Below are positions 34,921 through 44,224 of a stretch of DNA of 64,000 nucleotides, piece by piece. Origin of the DNA: Myxococcales bacterium (GTDB taxonomy: Bacteria > Myxococcota > UBA727 > GCA-2721815); NCBI GenBank assembly GCA_002721815.1, contig PBLQ01000061.1, forward strand, positions 1-64,000. Direction: 5' to 3'. Both the position numbers and the translations under genes were made by a program. The stretch's first letter is position 1; each line of letters begins with the position of its first letter. The notes beneath the pieces are model-generated. The model did no database searches, had not been told where the DNA came from, and was given only the letters and a program-made list of their open reading frames with translations.

Positions 34921-35772
34921 TTGCGCTGGATTCTTCCTTTCGCTCCCAAAGTTCCTCAATGCTCGCCCATGGTTTTTTGGGAGGGCAGCTGCCCTTATCT
35001 GGAAAACCGTAACACGTTGACGGCTGGCTCTTCGGTTCGGCTTTTGGGACAAGATGATTACCAGGAGCTCATGGATATTGGTATGCGTCGCACCGGGCAT
35101 GTGGTTTACCGACCCATCTGTATGGATTGTCGTCAGTGCCATCCTTTGCGCATCAATACCAACCACTTCAAGCTTTCCCGGAGCCAAAGAAAGATTTGGG
35201 CCAAATACAAAGATTTTTTTGAGGTGACGGCCACGCGGCCCATTGCTGATGACGAACATGTTGCTTTGTACAACCGATACCAAAAAGAGTGGCACCGTTC
35301 CGACGAAACCGTGCTGGATTTACCCGGTTATCAAGAGGCATTTGTTTTCGCTCCGGTGGAGACGCTGGAACTTTCTTGGCGCAACCCCCAAGGACAGTTG
35401 GTTGGGGTTGGAATCCTAGATGTTTTGCCTAAAGGCTATTCATCCGTTTATTTCTACTGGGATCCGGATTACGCCGATTATCATTTGGGGACATTGTCGG
35501 TGTTGCAAGAGATTGAACTCACCCGGCAAAGTGGTAACCCAATGTATTATATCGGCTTTTACATCCAGCAGTCCCCCAAAATGGCTTACAAAATCCAGTT
35601 TTCTGGGGCTGAAATATGGGACGGGGCCCATTGGAAACCGCTGCACACACGGCGCAATGAAGACCCACAGCTGCCCGAGATTTTAAAGCAGGCTGAAGAG
35701 GGGGCCATGGTCGCAGACAGAGATAATTTTCCCTTTCACCGCGCGGTGAAAGTTTTTTCGCAAAGTGGCTAA
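34921..35772 (+). CDS. bpt: aspartate/glutamate leucyltransferase (arginyl-transferase family)
   Basis: A 283-residue transferase of the ATE/Bpt family that adds leucine from tRNA to proteins with N-terminal Asp or Glu, marking them for Clp proteolysis. Visible are CPYLENRNTL, the two-Cys motif CMDCRQCHPLR, SSVYFYWDPDY and YIGFYIQQSPKMAYK. The start is uncertain: TTG at 34921 abuts the lpxC stop and has AGAGG upstream, while ATG at 34969 would give 267 residues, close to family length, but has no Shine-Dalgarno. It shares a transcript with lpxC. A promoter for infA lies just after its stop. Confidence 0.88.
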   Translation: MRWILPFAPKVPQCSPMVFWEGSCPYLENRNTLTAGSSVRLLGQDDYQELMDIGMRRTGHVVYRPICMDCRQCHPLRINTNHFKLSRSQRKIWAKYKDFFEVTATRPIADDEHVALYNRYQKEWHRSDETVLDLPGYQEAFVFAPVETLELSWRNPQGQLVGVGILDVLPKGYSSVYFYWDPDYADYHLGTLSVLQEIELTRQSGNPMYYIGFYIQQSPKMAYKIQFSGAEIWDGAHWKPLHTRRNEDPQLPEILKQAEEGAMVADRDNFPFHRAVKVFSQSG

Positions 35773-35789
35773 AGAAACCCTTTGCGTGG

Positions 35790-35817
35790 TTGACCTCGAG
35801 AATGAATAGGCTAGATT
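35790..35817 (+). promoter_or_regulatory. sigma-70-type promoter for infA
   Basis: TTGACC and TAGATT with 16-bp spacing lie 28 bp before the infA ATG and just after the leucyltransferase stop. The hexamers are near consensus. AAGGAGA just before the infA start supplies the ribosome site. Confidence 0.6.
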
Positions 35818-35844
35818 CATGCCACCCACTTACAAGGAGACACA

Positions 35845-36063
35845 ATGGGACGTGAAGACCACATCGAAGTTGAAGGCACCGTAAAAGAAGTGTTGCAAGG
35901 CGGAATGTTTCGGGTGTCGCTGGACAATGGACATGAGGTTTTGGCTTACACGTCCGGTAAAATGCGCAAGCATTTCATTCGTATTGTTCTGGGAGACAAA
36001 GTTCGGGTCGCCTTATCGCCCTACGATTTGAGCAAAGGTCGCGTTATTTTCCGTTCGCGGTAA
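35845..36063 (+). CDS. infA: translation initiation factor IF-1
   Basis: A 72-residue IF-1, an OB-fold protein that blocks the ribosomal A site during initiation. The sequence [20 protein letters not shown] and [18 protein letters not shown] is the full family signature. The length is exact for IF-1. It has its own promoter-like elements and an AAGGAGA site, apart from the upstream lpxC-bpt unit. Its stop lies 3 bp from the convergent hutH stop, with no terminator between. Confidence 0.98.
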   Translation: MGREDHIEVEGTVKEVLQGGMFRVSLDNGHEVLAYTSGKMRKHFIRIVLGDKVRVALSPYDLSKGRVIFRSR

Positions 36064-36066
36064 GAC

Positions 36067-37626
36067 TTAGTTCAAAGAGCCACACGCGCTTTCGGCCACG
36101 ACCAATAATGTGTCATCGGCCATGAGCTTTTCCATTTCATCCATATCCAATTTGAACCAACGATCTGCTTTGGCAAACGGGATTTTCTCGCGCACCTTTT
36201 GGTGTACGGCCGCTACGCCCTTGCCAGGTTTAAGAGGATGACGAAAGTCCAGGGCCTGGCAGGCAGCCAAAGCTTCAATGCCCATCACGTGACGTACATT
36301 TTTCATGACTTCGCGGGCCTTATTGGCCGACGTCATTCCCATGCTGACATGATCCTCTCGATTGGCAGAGGATGGAATGCTGTCCACCGAAGCTGGGTGG
36401 CAAAGGATTTTATTTTCATTGATCAAAGATGCCGCCGTGACTTGCAAAATCATATAGCCGCTGTTGAGCCCGGCATCTTCAGCCAAGAAGGCAGGCAGGC
36501 CTGCGGAAAGCGTGGGGTTCACCAATTGCTCCACGCGCCGTTCTGAAATGTTGGCCAGTTCGGCCACCGCAATGGCTAAAAAGTCCAATGCGAGGGCGAT
36601 GGGTTGTCCGTGGAAATTACCACCAGAAATAATCTCGTCACCTTCGTCGCCGAAATCACCGTCTAAAAAGACCAATGGGTTATCGGTAGCACTGTTAATT
36701 TCTCGTTCCAAAACCTGACGCACGTATAGAAGCGCGTCGCGACTTGCCCCATGGACCTGTGGCATACATCGCAAAGAATAAGGATCTTGCACTTTGCCAC
36801 AGTCTTTGTGGCTTTCTAGAATTTCACTTTCGTTGAGCAACAGCCGTAAATTTTGGGCACTTTCAACTTGACCTGGGTGCGGTCTGGCAGCGTGCACCCG
36901 GTGGGCAAAAGCTTTGTTGGTCCCCATGAGTGCTTCTAAAGAACAGGCTCCCACCACATCGGCCAAAGCACACAGGCGCTCTGCTTCGAGGAGGGTCATG
37001 GTGGCTACAGCGGTCATGGCTTGCGTGCCATTGATCAACGCCAGGCCTTCTTTGGCTGCGAGCTGAATGGGGGTCAGGCCTGCGTGGGCCAGTGCTTGGG
37101 CTGCGGTGGTCTCTTTGCCATCCACAAATGCGTTGCCTTCGCCCAATAGCAGCAGCGCGACGTGCGCCAATGGTGCCAAGTCGCCAGATGCGCCCACGGA
37201 ACCTTTGCGTGGCACAAATGGTGCGCATCCCGCATTAAGTAACTGCACCAAGTTTTCAAGGATGAGCGGGCGACATCCAGAGTGGCCCACAGCTAAGGTG
37301 TTCGCCCTGAGCAACATCAAAGCGCGCGCCAATGGTGGCTCAAGGGGGGCAGCCACACCCACAGCGTGAGATACGATTAAATTATGTTGTAAGAGGCCGA
37401 GCTTTTCATCGGAGATGGGGGTTTCTGCCAAAAAACCGAACCCCGTATTGATGCCATAGATGGGCTTTCCACTTTGCGCCAGGTTATCCACCAGCGTTCT
37501 CGCATCTTGGAGACGTTGGGCGCATCGTGGCGCAATGGAAATAGCGCTGGCGCCATAAGCCACTTCCCAAATATTTTCTAAGGTTAAATTGTGGCCATCG
37601 AGTTCGACGTTGTTTTTTTCACTCAT
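36067..37626 (-). CDS. hutH: histidine ammonia-lyase
   Basis: A 519-residue aromatic amino acid lyase. The MIO cofactor triad Ala146-Ser147-Gly148 lies in GSVGASGDLAPLAH, and YGINTGFG carries the catalytic tyrosine. SGGNFHGQPIALALDFL and SSANREDHVSMG match HAL more than PAL/TAL. It converts histidine to urocanate. The start at 37626 has AAAGG 7 bp upstream; a longer frame into the neighbouring lipoprotein gene was rejected. No hutU, hutI or hutG genes flank it, so histidine breakdown may be scattered or this lyase may have another substrate. Confidence 0.92.
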   Translation of the reverse strand: MSEKNNVELDGHNLTLENIWEVAYGASAISIAPRCAQRLQDARTLVDNLAQSGKPIYGINTGFGFLAETPISDEKLGLLQHNLIVSHAVGVAAPLEPPLARALMLLRANTLAVGHSGCRPLILENLVQLLNAGCAPFVPRKGSVGASGDLAPLAHVALLLLGEGNAFVDGKETTAAQALAHAGLTPIQLAAKEGLALINGTQAMTAVATMTLLEAERLCALADVVGACSLEALMGTNKAFAHRVHAARPHPGQVESAQNLRLLLNESEILESHKDCGKVQDPYSLRCMPQVHGASRDALLYVRQVLEREINSATDNPLVFLDGDFGDEGDEIISGGNFHGQPIALALDFLAIAVAELANISERRVEQLVNPTLSAGLPAFLAEDAGLNSGYMILQVTAASLINENKILCHPASVDSIPSSANREDHVSMGMTSANKAREVMKNVRHVMGIEALAACQALDFRHPLKPGKGVAAVHQKVREKIPFAKADRWFKLDMDEMEKLMADDTLLVVAESACGSLN

Positions 37627-37636
37627 GGGTTGCCTT

Positions 37637-38086
37637 TTATCCACTGGTTCCATTGGCCAAGCACAGCTCACAAAAAGAAAGATCATCAAGAATGTAGGCC
37701 GTTTCACAAACTTCGAGGTCGTTGTCACAACTGAACTGCTGGGAGCAAGGAATGTCTTGGCTGTTACCGGCGCTGTCGGTGACGGTACATGTGACACTGC
37801 GCAAGCATTCAGAGTCTAAGGTACATCGTTTGGAGCCGCAGACCCCTTTGGCGGCATAGGTTTGGCAGAACTCCGTACAGTCCATGTCGTAGGCAGCTTC
37901 ACAGCTTTTACTTTCCACCTCGCACAAGAAAGTCATGCCACAGCTGGTATTGGTTTGGGTGGTGGTATCGAGGCAGTCGCAAGACTTAATACAATTGGCG
38001 TGTTCTTGGCATTCTCGCGGGAAACAGCCACTGCCGATGGTCATGAAGACAAACAAAAAAATCACGGTGGATCTGAAGCTTTTCAT
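37637..38086 (-). CDS. Cys-rich lipoprotein of unknown function
   Basis: A 149-residue secreted lipoprotein. The signal peptide MKSFRSTVIFLFVFMTIGSG ends in lipobox GSGC (C21). The mature part has about sixteen cysteines and repeated patterns such as CDCLDTTTQTNTSC and CTLDSECLRSVTC, likely disulfide knots as in other lipoproteins of this window (23.2 kb). There are no catalytic residues I recognise. It lies 10 bp upstream of hutH on the same strand, overlapping only the discarded extension of that gene. The opposite strand from 38159 carries an HhH gene. Confidence 0.75.
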   Translation of the reverse strand: MKSFRSTVIFLFVFMTIGSGCFPRECQEHANCIKSCDCLDTTTQTNTSCGMTFLCEVESKSCEAAYDMDCTEFCQTYAAKGVCGSKRCTLDSECLRSVTCTVTDSAGNSQDIPCSQQFSCDNDLEVCETAYILDDLSFCELCLANGTSG

Positions 38087-38158
38087 GGCTTCTTTTTGTC
38101 ACAGCTTGGAAAATCCAGCAACCCCACCGCAAAAATGCCGACAACGATAGGGCACGGT

Positions 38159-38530
38159 ATGGGGTTCATCATGCCCATTCCATTATTTGTTATACTGCTG
38201 CTGCTCGCCTCGGGAGGGGTGATGAAACGGTGGTTTGCCCAGAAACCCCACGTATCAATGCTCCAAGAGGGTCTGGAGCACTCTCAATCGGTTCCCACGC
38301 GTCTCGCTGCGTGGCAGATGTGGCTCCACGGGGCCCAACCCAATATCAATGAAGTGACCGGGGCGGATTTGAGATTGCTGCCAGGCATAGGCCGTGCGTT
38401 GGCGACTCGCATCCTTGAACGCAGACGACAGCTCGGGGGCTTTTCGGATTGGCGCCAAGTCGATGCGGTTCGTGGTGTCGGGCCTAAAATGCTGGCCAAG
38501 CTAAAACAGAAATTCGTTTTGAAGATTTAA
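38159..38530 (+). CDS. ComEA-like helix-hairpin-helix protein
   Basis: A 123-residue protein with one N-terminal hydrophobic segment (residues about 3-20, IPLFVILLLLASGG) and a C-terminal double helix-hairpin-helix: DLRLLPGIGRALATRILERR and VRGVGPKMLAKLKQK. This is the layout of ComEA-type DNA receptors on the membrane, which bind DNA non-specifically. ComEA in transformable species captures DNA in the periplasm, but no other com gene is here. The start at 38159 has TAGGG about 6 bp upstream, while the longer frame would overlap the antisense lipoprotein gene. The stop overlaps the convergent NlpC-type gene. Confidence 0.75.
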   Translation: MGFIMPIPLFVILLLLASGGVMKRWFAQKPHVSMLQEGLEHSQSVPTRLAAWQMWLHGAQPNINEVTGADLRLLPGIGRALATRILERRRQLGGFSDWRQVDAVRGVGPKMLAKLKQKFVLKI

Positions 38531-39237
38531 AGGGTCATGGTGGCAAAACCAGCGAACAAAGATCCTGCTGTTTTTGATTTCTCACCTTTTTTGCCGCGTC
38601 TTAAAATATGATTCAATCGTTTACCAGTTTTTGGGGACTGAGAAAGCTGAGGGTGGTGGAGGTTCATTCGGGCTCTGACAGGTCGTGGTCCCAGTTGATG
38701 GATAAAGATCACGGTCCCATCATTTTGAATGCTTTCCACCACGCCAATATGGGTGAGTAAATCGTTTTGCTCACCGTCACGGTTCAGTTCGAGGGTGTTA
38801 TCAAAAAAGACCAAATCGCCGGGTTTTGGTGCATGACGATGAAGTTTCCCATTGCGTTGTGCGTAGCGGTACAGCACTGATACGTCATTTTCTCCGGTAT
38901 AAACGGCAGAGCCTCCTAGTGGCGTGCCCGCATTTTTGAAAATGGCACGGGTGAGTCCCGAGCAGTCTTTTCGGTAGTTGGGGTTCTTTTTCCCGTTTGC
39001 TTTTTGCACGAATTGTGACGCCGTTTGTACAATCCTTTCCGGGCTGCCTTTCATTTGTGGTGATGAAAAAGGGAAAGAACTAAAGCGCAAAGGGCCGCCT
39101 GGTTTAGGGGCGATTCCGTTGGAGATCGGTTTAACCCACATCCCGTGCTCAAATTGCATGGGGGCGCGGCTGCTGGTGCACGCGAGCAACAAGAGAGGGA
39201 GACAAGAGAGGATGAAGATCGGTATTCGTTTCGTCAT
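38527..39237 (-). CDS. NlpC/P60-type lipoprotein peptidase
   Basis: A 236-residue lipoprotein with lipobox LLLLAC (C20) and an NlpC/P60-like domain: catalytic cysteine C92 in RKDCSGLTRAIF, PKPGDLVFFDNT, and catalytic histidine H163 in LLTHIGVVES. Such enzymes cut peptidoglycan stem peptides. The spacing and an unusually long loop (about 140-160) leave a CHAP-type amidase as an alternative. The C-terminal 45 residues are basic, with RRGKKGEK. It is co-oriented with mutY, whose stop is 9 bp upstream of this start, and convergent with the HhH gene. Confidence 0.8.
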   Translation of the reverse strand: MTKRIPIFILSCLPLLLLACTSSRAPMQFEHGMWVKPISNGIAPKPGGPLRFSSFPFSSPQMKGSPERIVQTASQFVQKANGKKNPNYRKDCSGLTRAIFKNAGTPLGGSAVYTGENDVSVLYRYAQRNGKLHRHAPKPGDLVFFDNTLELNRDGEQNDLLTHIGVVESIQNDGTVIFIHQLGPRPVRARMNLHHPQLSQSPKTGKRLNHILRRGKKGEKSKTAGSLFAGFATMTL

Positions 39238-39245
39238 GCCGTTTT

Positions 39246-40346
39246 TTACGGCTTAGGCGCTCTTTTACCAAAATTTTGGCTCAAATGCGGTGATGCAGCG
39301 CACATGGTAGCCACCATGGCCGTGGAAATGCCCATTTCGCCCAGTTTATTGATGGGCATCCAATGTCCAGGCAGCGGCACTTGTCGCGGAATACGCACGT
39401 ATCCACAGTAAAAATAAAGCTCCCGATGGGTCAGTTTGCGGATCACTGGATTCTCAAACCATTGGACGTCAGTACCCGGCAGTTTCAACGTATTGAGAAA
39501 CGATCGGCGTTCCCCTTGGGTGGGGGCTTGGGACAACGCTTGTATCGGCAGGGTGTACATGCCTCCGAAGAGCCCCTTGGGGGGTTGTTTGACCAACAAA
39601 ATGGAGCGTGGTGTTTCAACCACCAGCGCCATTTGGTGCATGCGCTTCACTTTTGTTTTTGGTTTTTTTTGTGGAAACAGGAAAGTGGTTTTTTGTTTTC
39701 GCGCACGACAATAAGCGGCGAAAGGGCAGGCCTCGCAAAGCGGGTTTTTAGGGTGGCATACCAATGCCCCCAACTCCATTAAGCCTTCCCCCACCAGACG
39801 TGGCTGTGGGTAAGCTTGTAAGCAGGCATGAGTTTGTTCTTCCAACCAGATTTTTCCCGCGCTGCTGTCGACGACGATTGATTCGGCTGATAACCGTGTA
39901 AAGACCCTTGCGATATTTCCGTCGACCATTTTCGAGGGTTGGTTATAAGCCAAAGTGGTAATGGCACCAGCCGTATAAGGGCCAACGCCCGGTAGGGCTC
40001 GCAAGCCTTTCTCTGTTTTTGGAAAGACGCCATTCAAGTCATTGGTGATGATGGTCGCCGTTTTATGAAGGTTGCGTGCGCGCGAGTAATATCCCAGGCC
40101 AGACCACATGCCCAAAACCTCGTCTAAGGGCGCTTGGGCCAAATCTTCCACTTTGGGGAAACGAGTGATGAACTTTTCATAGTATGCAATGGCCGTGGCC
40201 ACCTGTGTTTGTTGCAACATGATCTCAGAGAGCCAGACCCGATAAGCCGTTCGGTTGTGCCGCCAGGGTAATTCGCGGGCATTTTGGCGGAACCATTGCA
40301 CCAAATCTTCGCTTATTTGTTCAGGCTTTTTGGGCAGTTGTTTCAT
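39246..40346 (-). CDS. mutY: adenine DNA glycosylase MutY
   Basis: A 366-residue MutY, which removes adenine mispaired with 8-oxoG. The N-terminal HhH-GPD domain has E41 in SEIMLQQTQVAT and catalytic D142 in KMVDGNIARVF. The iron-sulfur cluster ligands C197, C204, C207 and C213 follow the C-x6-C-x2-C-x5-C rule. The C-terminal NUDIX-like domain (about 230-350) holds the 8-oxoG recognition part. Family length is about 350. It is transcribed away from the S1-repeat gene across a 237-bp gap, with the NlpC-type gene downstream. Confidence 0.95.
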   Translation of the reverse strand: MKQLPKKPEQISEDLVQWFRQNARELPWRHNRTAYRVWLSEIMLQQTQVATAIAYYEKFITRFPKVEDLAQAPLDEVLGMWSGLGYYSRARNLHKTATIITNDLNGVFPKTEKGLRALPGVGPYTAGAITTLAYNQPSKMVDGNIARVFTRLSAESIVVDSSAGKIWLEEQTHACLQAYPQPRLVGEGLMELGALVCHPKNPLCEACPFAAYCRARKQKTTFLFPQKKPKTKVKRMHQMALVVETPRSILLVKQPPKGLFGGMYTLPIQALSQAPTQGERRSFLNTLKLPGTDVQWFENPVIRKLTHRELYFYCGYVRIPRQVPLPGHWMPINKLGEMGISTAMVATMCAASPHLSQNFGKRAPKP

Positions 40347-40583
40347 TTTTTACCACGGTGCTGCGCAGAACTCGTCTCTGGCATGGGTGCCTTCAGAATC
40401 ATTTCTTCATTAATAATAGCATGTTATGGCCGTTCAGGGTGAAGATCAAGCCGCGGCATCGTCTCTAGACGAGCCAAGGTTCACGGCCTGTCAGATGGGA
40501 AGACGCCTTTTCTTCTACTGCAAAAAGGGCTAAGAATCGGCTCTTTAAAGCCATATGAGCCAATTTTGATGGAGAGTCGTCCG

Positions 40584-42392
40584 ATGGACAAGCAAAAGCG
40601 AACGAGCGGAAAAAAGCGCAACCGAAGAAACCAGGGCCGAAAAAGCGCCCCCAGCCATTTGGATCAGGCGCCCCATTTTGATCCAGATAAATTGATGGAG
40701 ATGGCCGATGTGGGTGACTGGAATGCCGTTTACGATGCATCCGTGCTCATAGAAGAAGAGGGCAAAGCCACGGTGGCTTTTCGGGATGCCAGCGGCCAAG
40801 AAATTAAATGTGTTCTTTCCGAACAAGAGGCGGCATTGCTCACTGAAGGGCAAACCGCGGTACGCGTCTATTTAGAAGAAAAGAAAACCACCGAAGAAGA
40901 AGTGGGTCCAAAGTTAGAGGCGTCCATTTTGAAAGCGCGCTATTTGGATAATTTTAAGTCCCTTGAAGCGAGTTTTGGTTCTCAAGAGCGGGTGAACGGT
41001 GTGGTACTGGCTGACACCAAAGGTGGTTTTTCTGTGGCCTTAGGCGCTAAGGATTTCGATGAGGTACTTCAAGGGGCGGGCATTCGCGCCTTTTTACCAC
41101 GACGTGATGCCAGCAGTAACCGTCTGGGTCGCGAGGAAATTCGTGGTATTGCTGGGGAGTTTCACGTGAAGGAACTCGATGTAGCCAAGGGCAACGTGGT
41201 CGTGAGCCGTAAAGTTGTCGCCTCTGAATTAGAAGCTCAAGCACAAGCTGAGGCGTGGTCCCGTTTGGAAGAAGATCAGGTCGTCGTTGGCCAAGTCAAA
41301 AATATTGTGCGTTACGGTGCCTTTGTTTCGCTAAACGGCATCGATGCTTTGCTACATCAAAACGATTTGGTTTGGGATAAAAACCCGCCGGTCCACGAGG
41401 TTGTTCGACTTGGACAAACCCTGGAGCTCAAAGTGCTTGAAGTGAACCCCGATGAGAAGAGATTGCGCGTTGGCCTTAAGCAAATGACTCCAGATCCTTT
41501 TGAATTGATCAAAGAAAAATACGAAGAGGGTACGCAAGCCCACGGAACCGTGGTGGCATTAACCGATTTCGGCGCTTTTGTGAAAATGCCTGAGGATATT
41601 GAAGGCTTAATACACGTGTCTGAAATCTCCTGGGAACGCGTTAAGCACCCGCAAGATCATTTTGAAATCGGTCAGGAAGTAGATGTCATGGTGCTGGGCA
41701 TGGATTCAGTCGCCCGAAAGCTTTCGTTATCTGCAAAAGCTTTGCAGAAAAATCCGGTCGAGAAAATCGCCGAAACCTATCCCGAAGGCACGCGCATTTC
41801 AACGAGCGTTAAATCCATTGTCGATTTTGGTGTTTTTGTTTCGCTGGACGCGCATGTGGACGGGCTGGTTCATATTGGTGAACTGTCATGGACCCAGCGC
41901 CCCCAACACCCTTCGGAAATCTTGGAAGAAGGCGACGAAATCGAAATCATCGTGATGGGATACGACACCCAGCGTCAACGCGTTTCTTGTTCCTATAAGC
42001 GAACCAAGCCCGACCCCTTCAAGGAATGGGAAGAAAAATACAAAGTGGGTCAAACCGTTGAAATGACCGTCACCCGGTTTACGGATCGTGGCGCCATCGA
42101 AGAGCTCGACGGCGGATTGGTGGTGCTTTGTGCCAACCGTGATTTATCCGAGGAAAAAGTACACCGTGCGCAAGAGGCCACTAAAATTGGTGCCACTTTA
42201 GAAGGCGTGGTGACGGAATTCGATCGTCGACATTTGGTGGTGAACATCAGCGTGAAACGCTTATTACAAAGCGAACGCAAAGAAGCGTACCAAGCCTACT
42301 TGGATAAACAAGATGAAGATTCTAACCAACGCATGACTTTAGGCGATGCGCTCAAAGCTCAACTGCCAACGACTGAAGATTCTGACGCCTAG
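40584..42392 (+). CDS. S1-domain RNA-binding protein (ribosomal protein S1-like)
   Basis: A 602-residue protein with at least five S1 OB folds: around VNGVVLADTKGGFSVALG, VGQVKNIVRYGAFVSLNGID, HGTVVALTDFGAFVKMPED, STSVKSIVDFGVFVSLDAH and EMTVTRFTDRGAIEELDGG. The first 25 residues are basic (KKRNRRNQGRKS). It could be the S1 protein itself or an S1-repeat paralogue; the basic start and less typical first repeats leave this open. ATG at 40584 follows GGAGAG at seven bases, and earlier in-frame starts lack a site. The 237-bp upstream gap includes a TCGTCT-CT-AGACGA dyad at 40459-40472. It ends 8 bp from the convergent PilT gene. Confidence 0.85.
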   Translation: MDKQKRTSGKKRNRRNQGRKSAPSHLDQAPHFDPDKLMEMADVGDWNAVYDASVLIEEEGKATVAFRDASGQEIKCVLSEQEAALLTEGQTAVRVYLEEKKTTEEEVGPKLEASILKARYLDNFKSLEASFGSQERVNGVVLADTKGGFSVALGAKDFDEVLQGAGIRAFLPRRDASSNRLGREEIRGIAGEFHVKELDVAKGNVVVSRKVVASELEAQAQAEAWSRLEEDQVVVGQVKNIVRYGAFVSLNGIDALLHQNDLVWDKNPPVHEVVRLGQTLELKVLEVNPDEKRLRVGLKQMTPDPFELIKEKYEEGTQAHGTVVALTDFGAFVKMPEDIEGLIHVSEISWERVKHPQDHFEIGQEVDVMVLGMDSVARKLSLSAKALQKNPVEKIAETYPEGTRISTSVKSIVDFGVFVSLDAHVDGLVHIGELSWTQRPQHPSEILEEGDEIEIIVMGYDTQRQRVSCSYKRTKPDPFKEWEEKYKVGQTVEMTVTRFTDRGAIEELDGGLVVLCANRDLSEEKVHRAQEATKIGATLEGVVTEFDRRHLVVNISVKRLLQSERKEAYQAYLDKQDEDSNQRMTLGDALKAQLPTTEDSDA

Positions 42393-42400
42393 ATTACAAT

Positions 42401-44224
42401 TTACAGGCTTTTTCCACATCGTTTCGCAAGGTCGGCTTTGTCGATGGCCTTTGAAAGCGCTTCTTCATAAGTGACTTTGTTTTCTGCCACCAGTCGGGCC
42501 AATTCGAAGTTGAGCATTTGGTTGCCCAGCGAACGGGTGGTGGACATGATGTTAGGAATTTGAAAGTTTTTCCCGTCACGAATGAGATTAGAGATGGCGT
42601 TGTTCACTTGCAGGATCTCTAAAGCGGCCACACGTCCGCCGCCCTTTTTCTTAAGCAAGGTTTGAGAGATGACACCTTTGAGGGATTCACCAAGGACCGA
42701 CCGAACTTGATTTTGTTGATCGGCGGGAAACATATCGATGATCCGGTCAATAGACGAAACAGCTGTGGCCGTATGGAGGGTCCCAAAGACCATGTGACCC
42801 GTGTTGGCCGTTTCTAGGGCCAGGTGGACGGTTTCAAGGTCTCGCATTTCGCCCACCAGGACGATATCGGGATCCTCACGTAACGCAGCTTTTAAAGCTC
42901 TCGAAAAACTCTGGGTATGAGGCCCCACCTCGCGCTGATTGAAGAGGCACTGTTGGCTTTTGTGCACAAATTCCACTGGGTCTTCCAGGGTCAGCACGTG
43001 GGCTTTTCGGGTTTTGTTGATGTAGTCCATCATCCCGGCCAAGGTGGTGGACTTTCCGCTTCCTGTGGGGCCCGTGACCAAAATAAGGCCTTTGGGGTGG
43101 GCGCAAAGGTTTCGTACCGCGTCGGGCAGGCCCAGTTGCTCCATGGTTAAGATGGTGGAGGGGATTTGTCGGAGCACTGCACCGACACCCAACCGATCGC
43201 GAAAGAGGTTACAGCGGAAACGTGCCAAACCTTCGATGGCATAAGCGAAATCGGTGTCGTTGATATCTAGAAATTCTTCAATGTTACGATCGTCCATGAT
43301 GGGTTTAAACAAACCCCAGACTTCCTCAGGGCCCAGCTCATGCGTGTCTTCGATGACCAAGATATCACCATCCACGCGCCAGCGAGGTTTGTGTCCCGCG
43401 GATAAATGTAAATCGGATGCGCCTTCTGCCACCATGCGCTTGAGAAGTTTGTCCAGCTCAGGATTACTCTTTTTCGTCGCTGCGTTATTGTTTATCGCGG
43501 GTTTGGGCAATCGGTTCTCAGCGCCGCTGGTTTGTCCCATAAAGGCATTGAAAAAGGCGGCGGTGATGCGCAGTTGTTGCACCTCCATACCGGGCAGTTG
43601 GTGTTTGAGCGCATTGATGGTGCTGGATTCAGGGGCATCTACCAAACCGACTTTGATGTGGTTCCCTTGGATTTCCAGAGGAATGGTCCTGTGTCGTTGC
43701 ATGAAGTCCATCGGTAACAGGGCGCGGGCCTCTTTGGAAACAGCTGTCACTTCTTTATCGTACAGCGGAAGAGACATGTGTTGAGAAGCTTCGGAAAGTC
43801 TCTTCGAAAGCGCGCGTGCAATGGCTTTGCCAAACCCAGGCACTTTTTCGAACATGCGATCAAAGGTTGAAGAATCCATGGCCATGAGCAGCGAAGGTTT
43901 GGTGGCCACCACGCTGGCGGTTCTTTTTTCTTCAAGGAGAACACCCATTTCTCCTATGATTTCGGACCCACCCAGTCTACAAAGCTCGGTGCCGCTGTCA
44001 GCGGCCCCTTTGTGAATGGCGACCTCGCCTGCCACCACCACAAAAAATGATTTGGACGGTTCGCCTGCTTGCACCACCACGTCGTTCTCCTCGAACCGGA
44101 TGAGCTTGGATTTGTCTACCAGTTGTTGGAGCACTTCGGGCTTGAGACTTTGGAAAAAGTCGGATTGTTGTAAGGCTCCCGCAACTTTTTTGAGAATATC
44201 TGGTGCGTGTTCGACTTCTTGCAT
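42401..44224 (-). CDS. PilT-like ATPase with N-terminal cyclic-nucleotide-binding domain
   Basis: A 607-residue fusion. Residues about 20-140 are a cNMP-binding beta-roll with phosphate cassette GEMGVLLEEKRTASVV, including the arginine that contacts the phosphate. Residues about 145-230 resemble the MshEN/GspE N-terminal domain (LPMDFMQRHRTIPLEIQGNHI). The rest is a PilT-type motor with Walker A GPTGSGKS (about 383-390), AIRED-like LREDPDIVLVGEMRD, and HTATAVSSIDRIIDMFP. PilT powers pilus retraction; the added domains suggest control by cAMP or c-di-GMP, which is inference. The start at 44224 follows GAGGGG. Typical PilT has about 340 residues. No pil genes are nearby. Confidence 0.88.
   Translation of the reverse strand: MQEVEHAPDILKKVAGALQQSDFFQSLKPEVLQQLVDKSKLIRFEENDVVVQAGEPSKSFFVVVAGEVAIHKGAADSGTELCRLGGSEIIGEMGVLLEEKRTASVVATKPSLLMAMDSSTFDRMFEKVPGFGKAIARALSKRLSEASQHMSLPLYDKEVTAVSKEARALLPMDFMQRHRTIPLEIQGNHIKVGLVDAPESSTINALKHQLPGMEVQQLRITAAFFNAFMGQTSGAENRLPKPAINNNAATKKSNPELDKLLKRMVAEGASDLHLSAGHKPRWRVDGDILVIEDTHELGPEEVWGLFKPIMDDRNIEEFLDINDTDFAYAIEGLARFRCNLFRDRLGVGAVLRQIPSTILTMEQLGLPDAVRNLCAHPKGLILVTGPTGSGKSTTLAGMMDYINKTRKAHVLTLEDPVEFVHKSQQCLFNQREVGPHTQSFSRALKAALREDPDIVLVGEMRDLETVHLALETANTGHMVFGTLHTATAVSSIDRIIDMFPADQQNQVRSVLGESLKGVISQTLLKKKGGGRVAALEILQVNNAISNLIRDGKNFQIPNIMSTTRSLGNQMLNFELARLVAENKVTYEEALSKAIDKADLAKRCGKSL

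Noticed and set aside
37627-37797. 57-codon extension of hutH
   Set aside because: It overlaps the Cys-rich lipoprotein gene on the same strand and lacks a match to HAL.
37862-38158. 99-codon extension of the HhH protein
   Set aside because: It lies antisense to the lipoprotein gene; the start at 38159 has a site and precedes the membrane segment.
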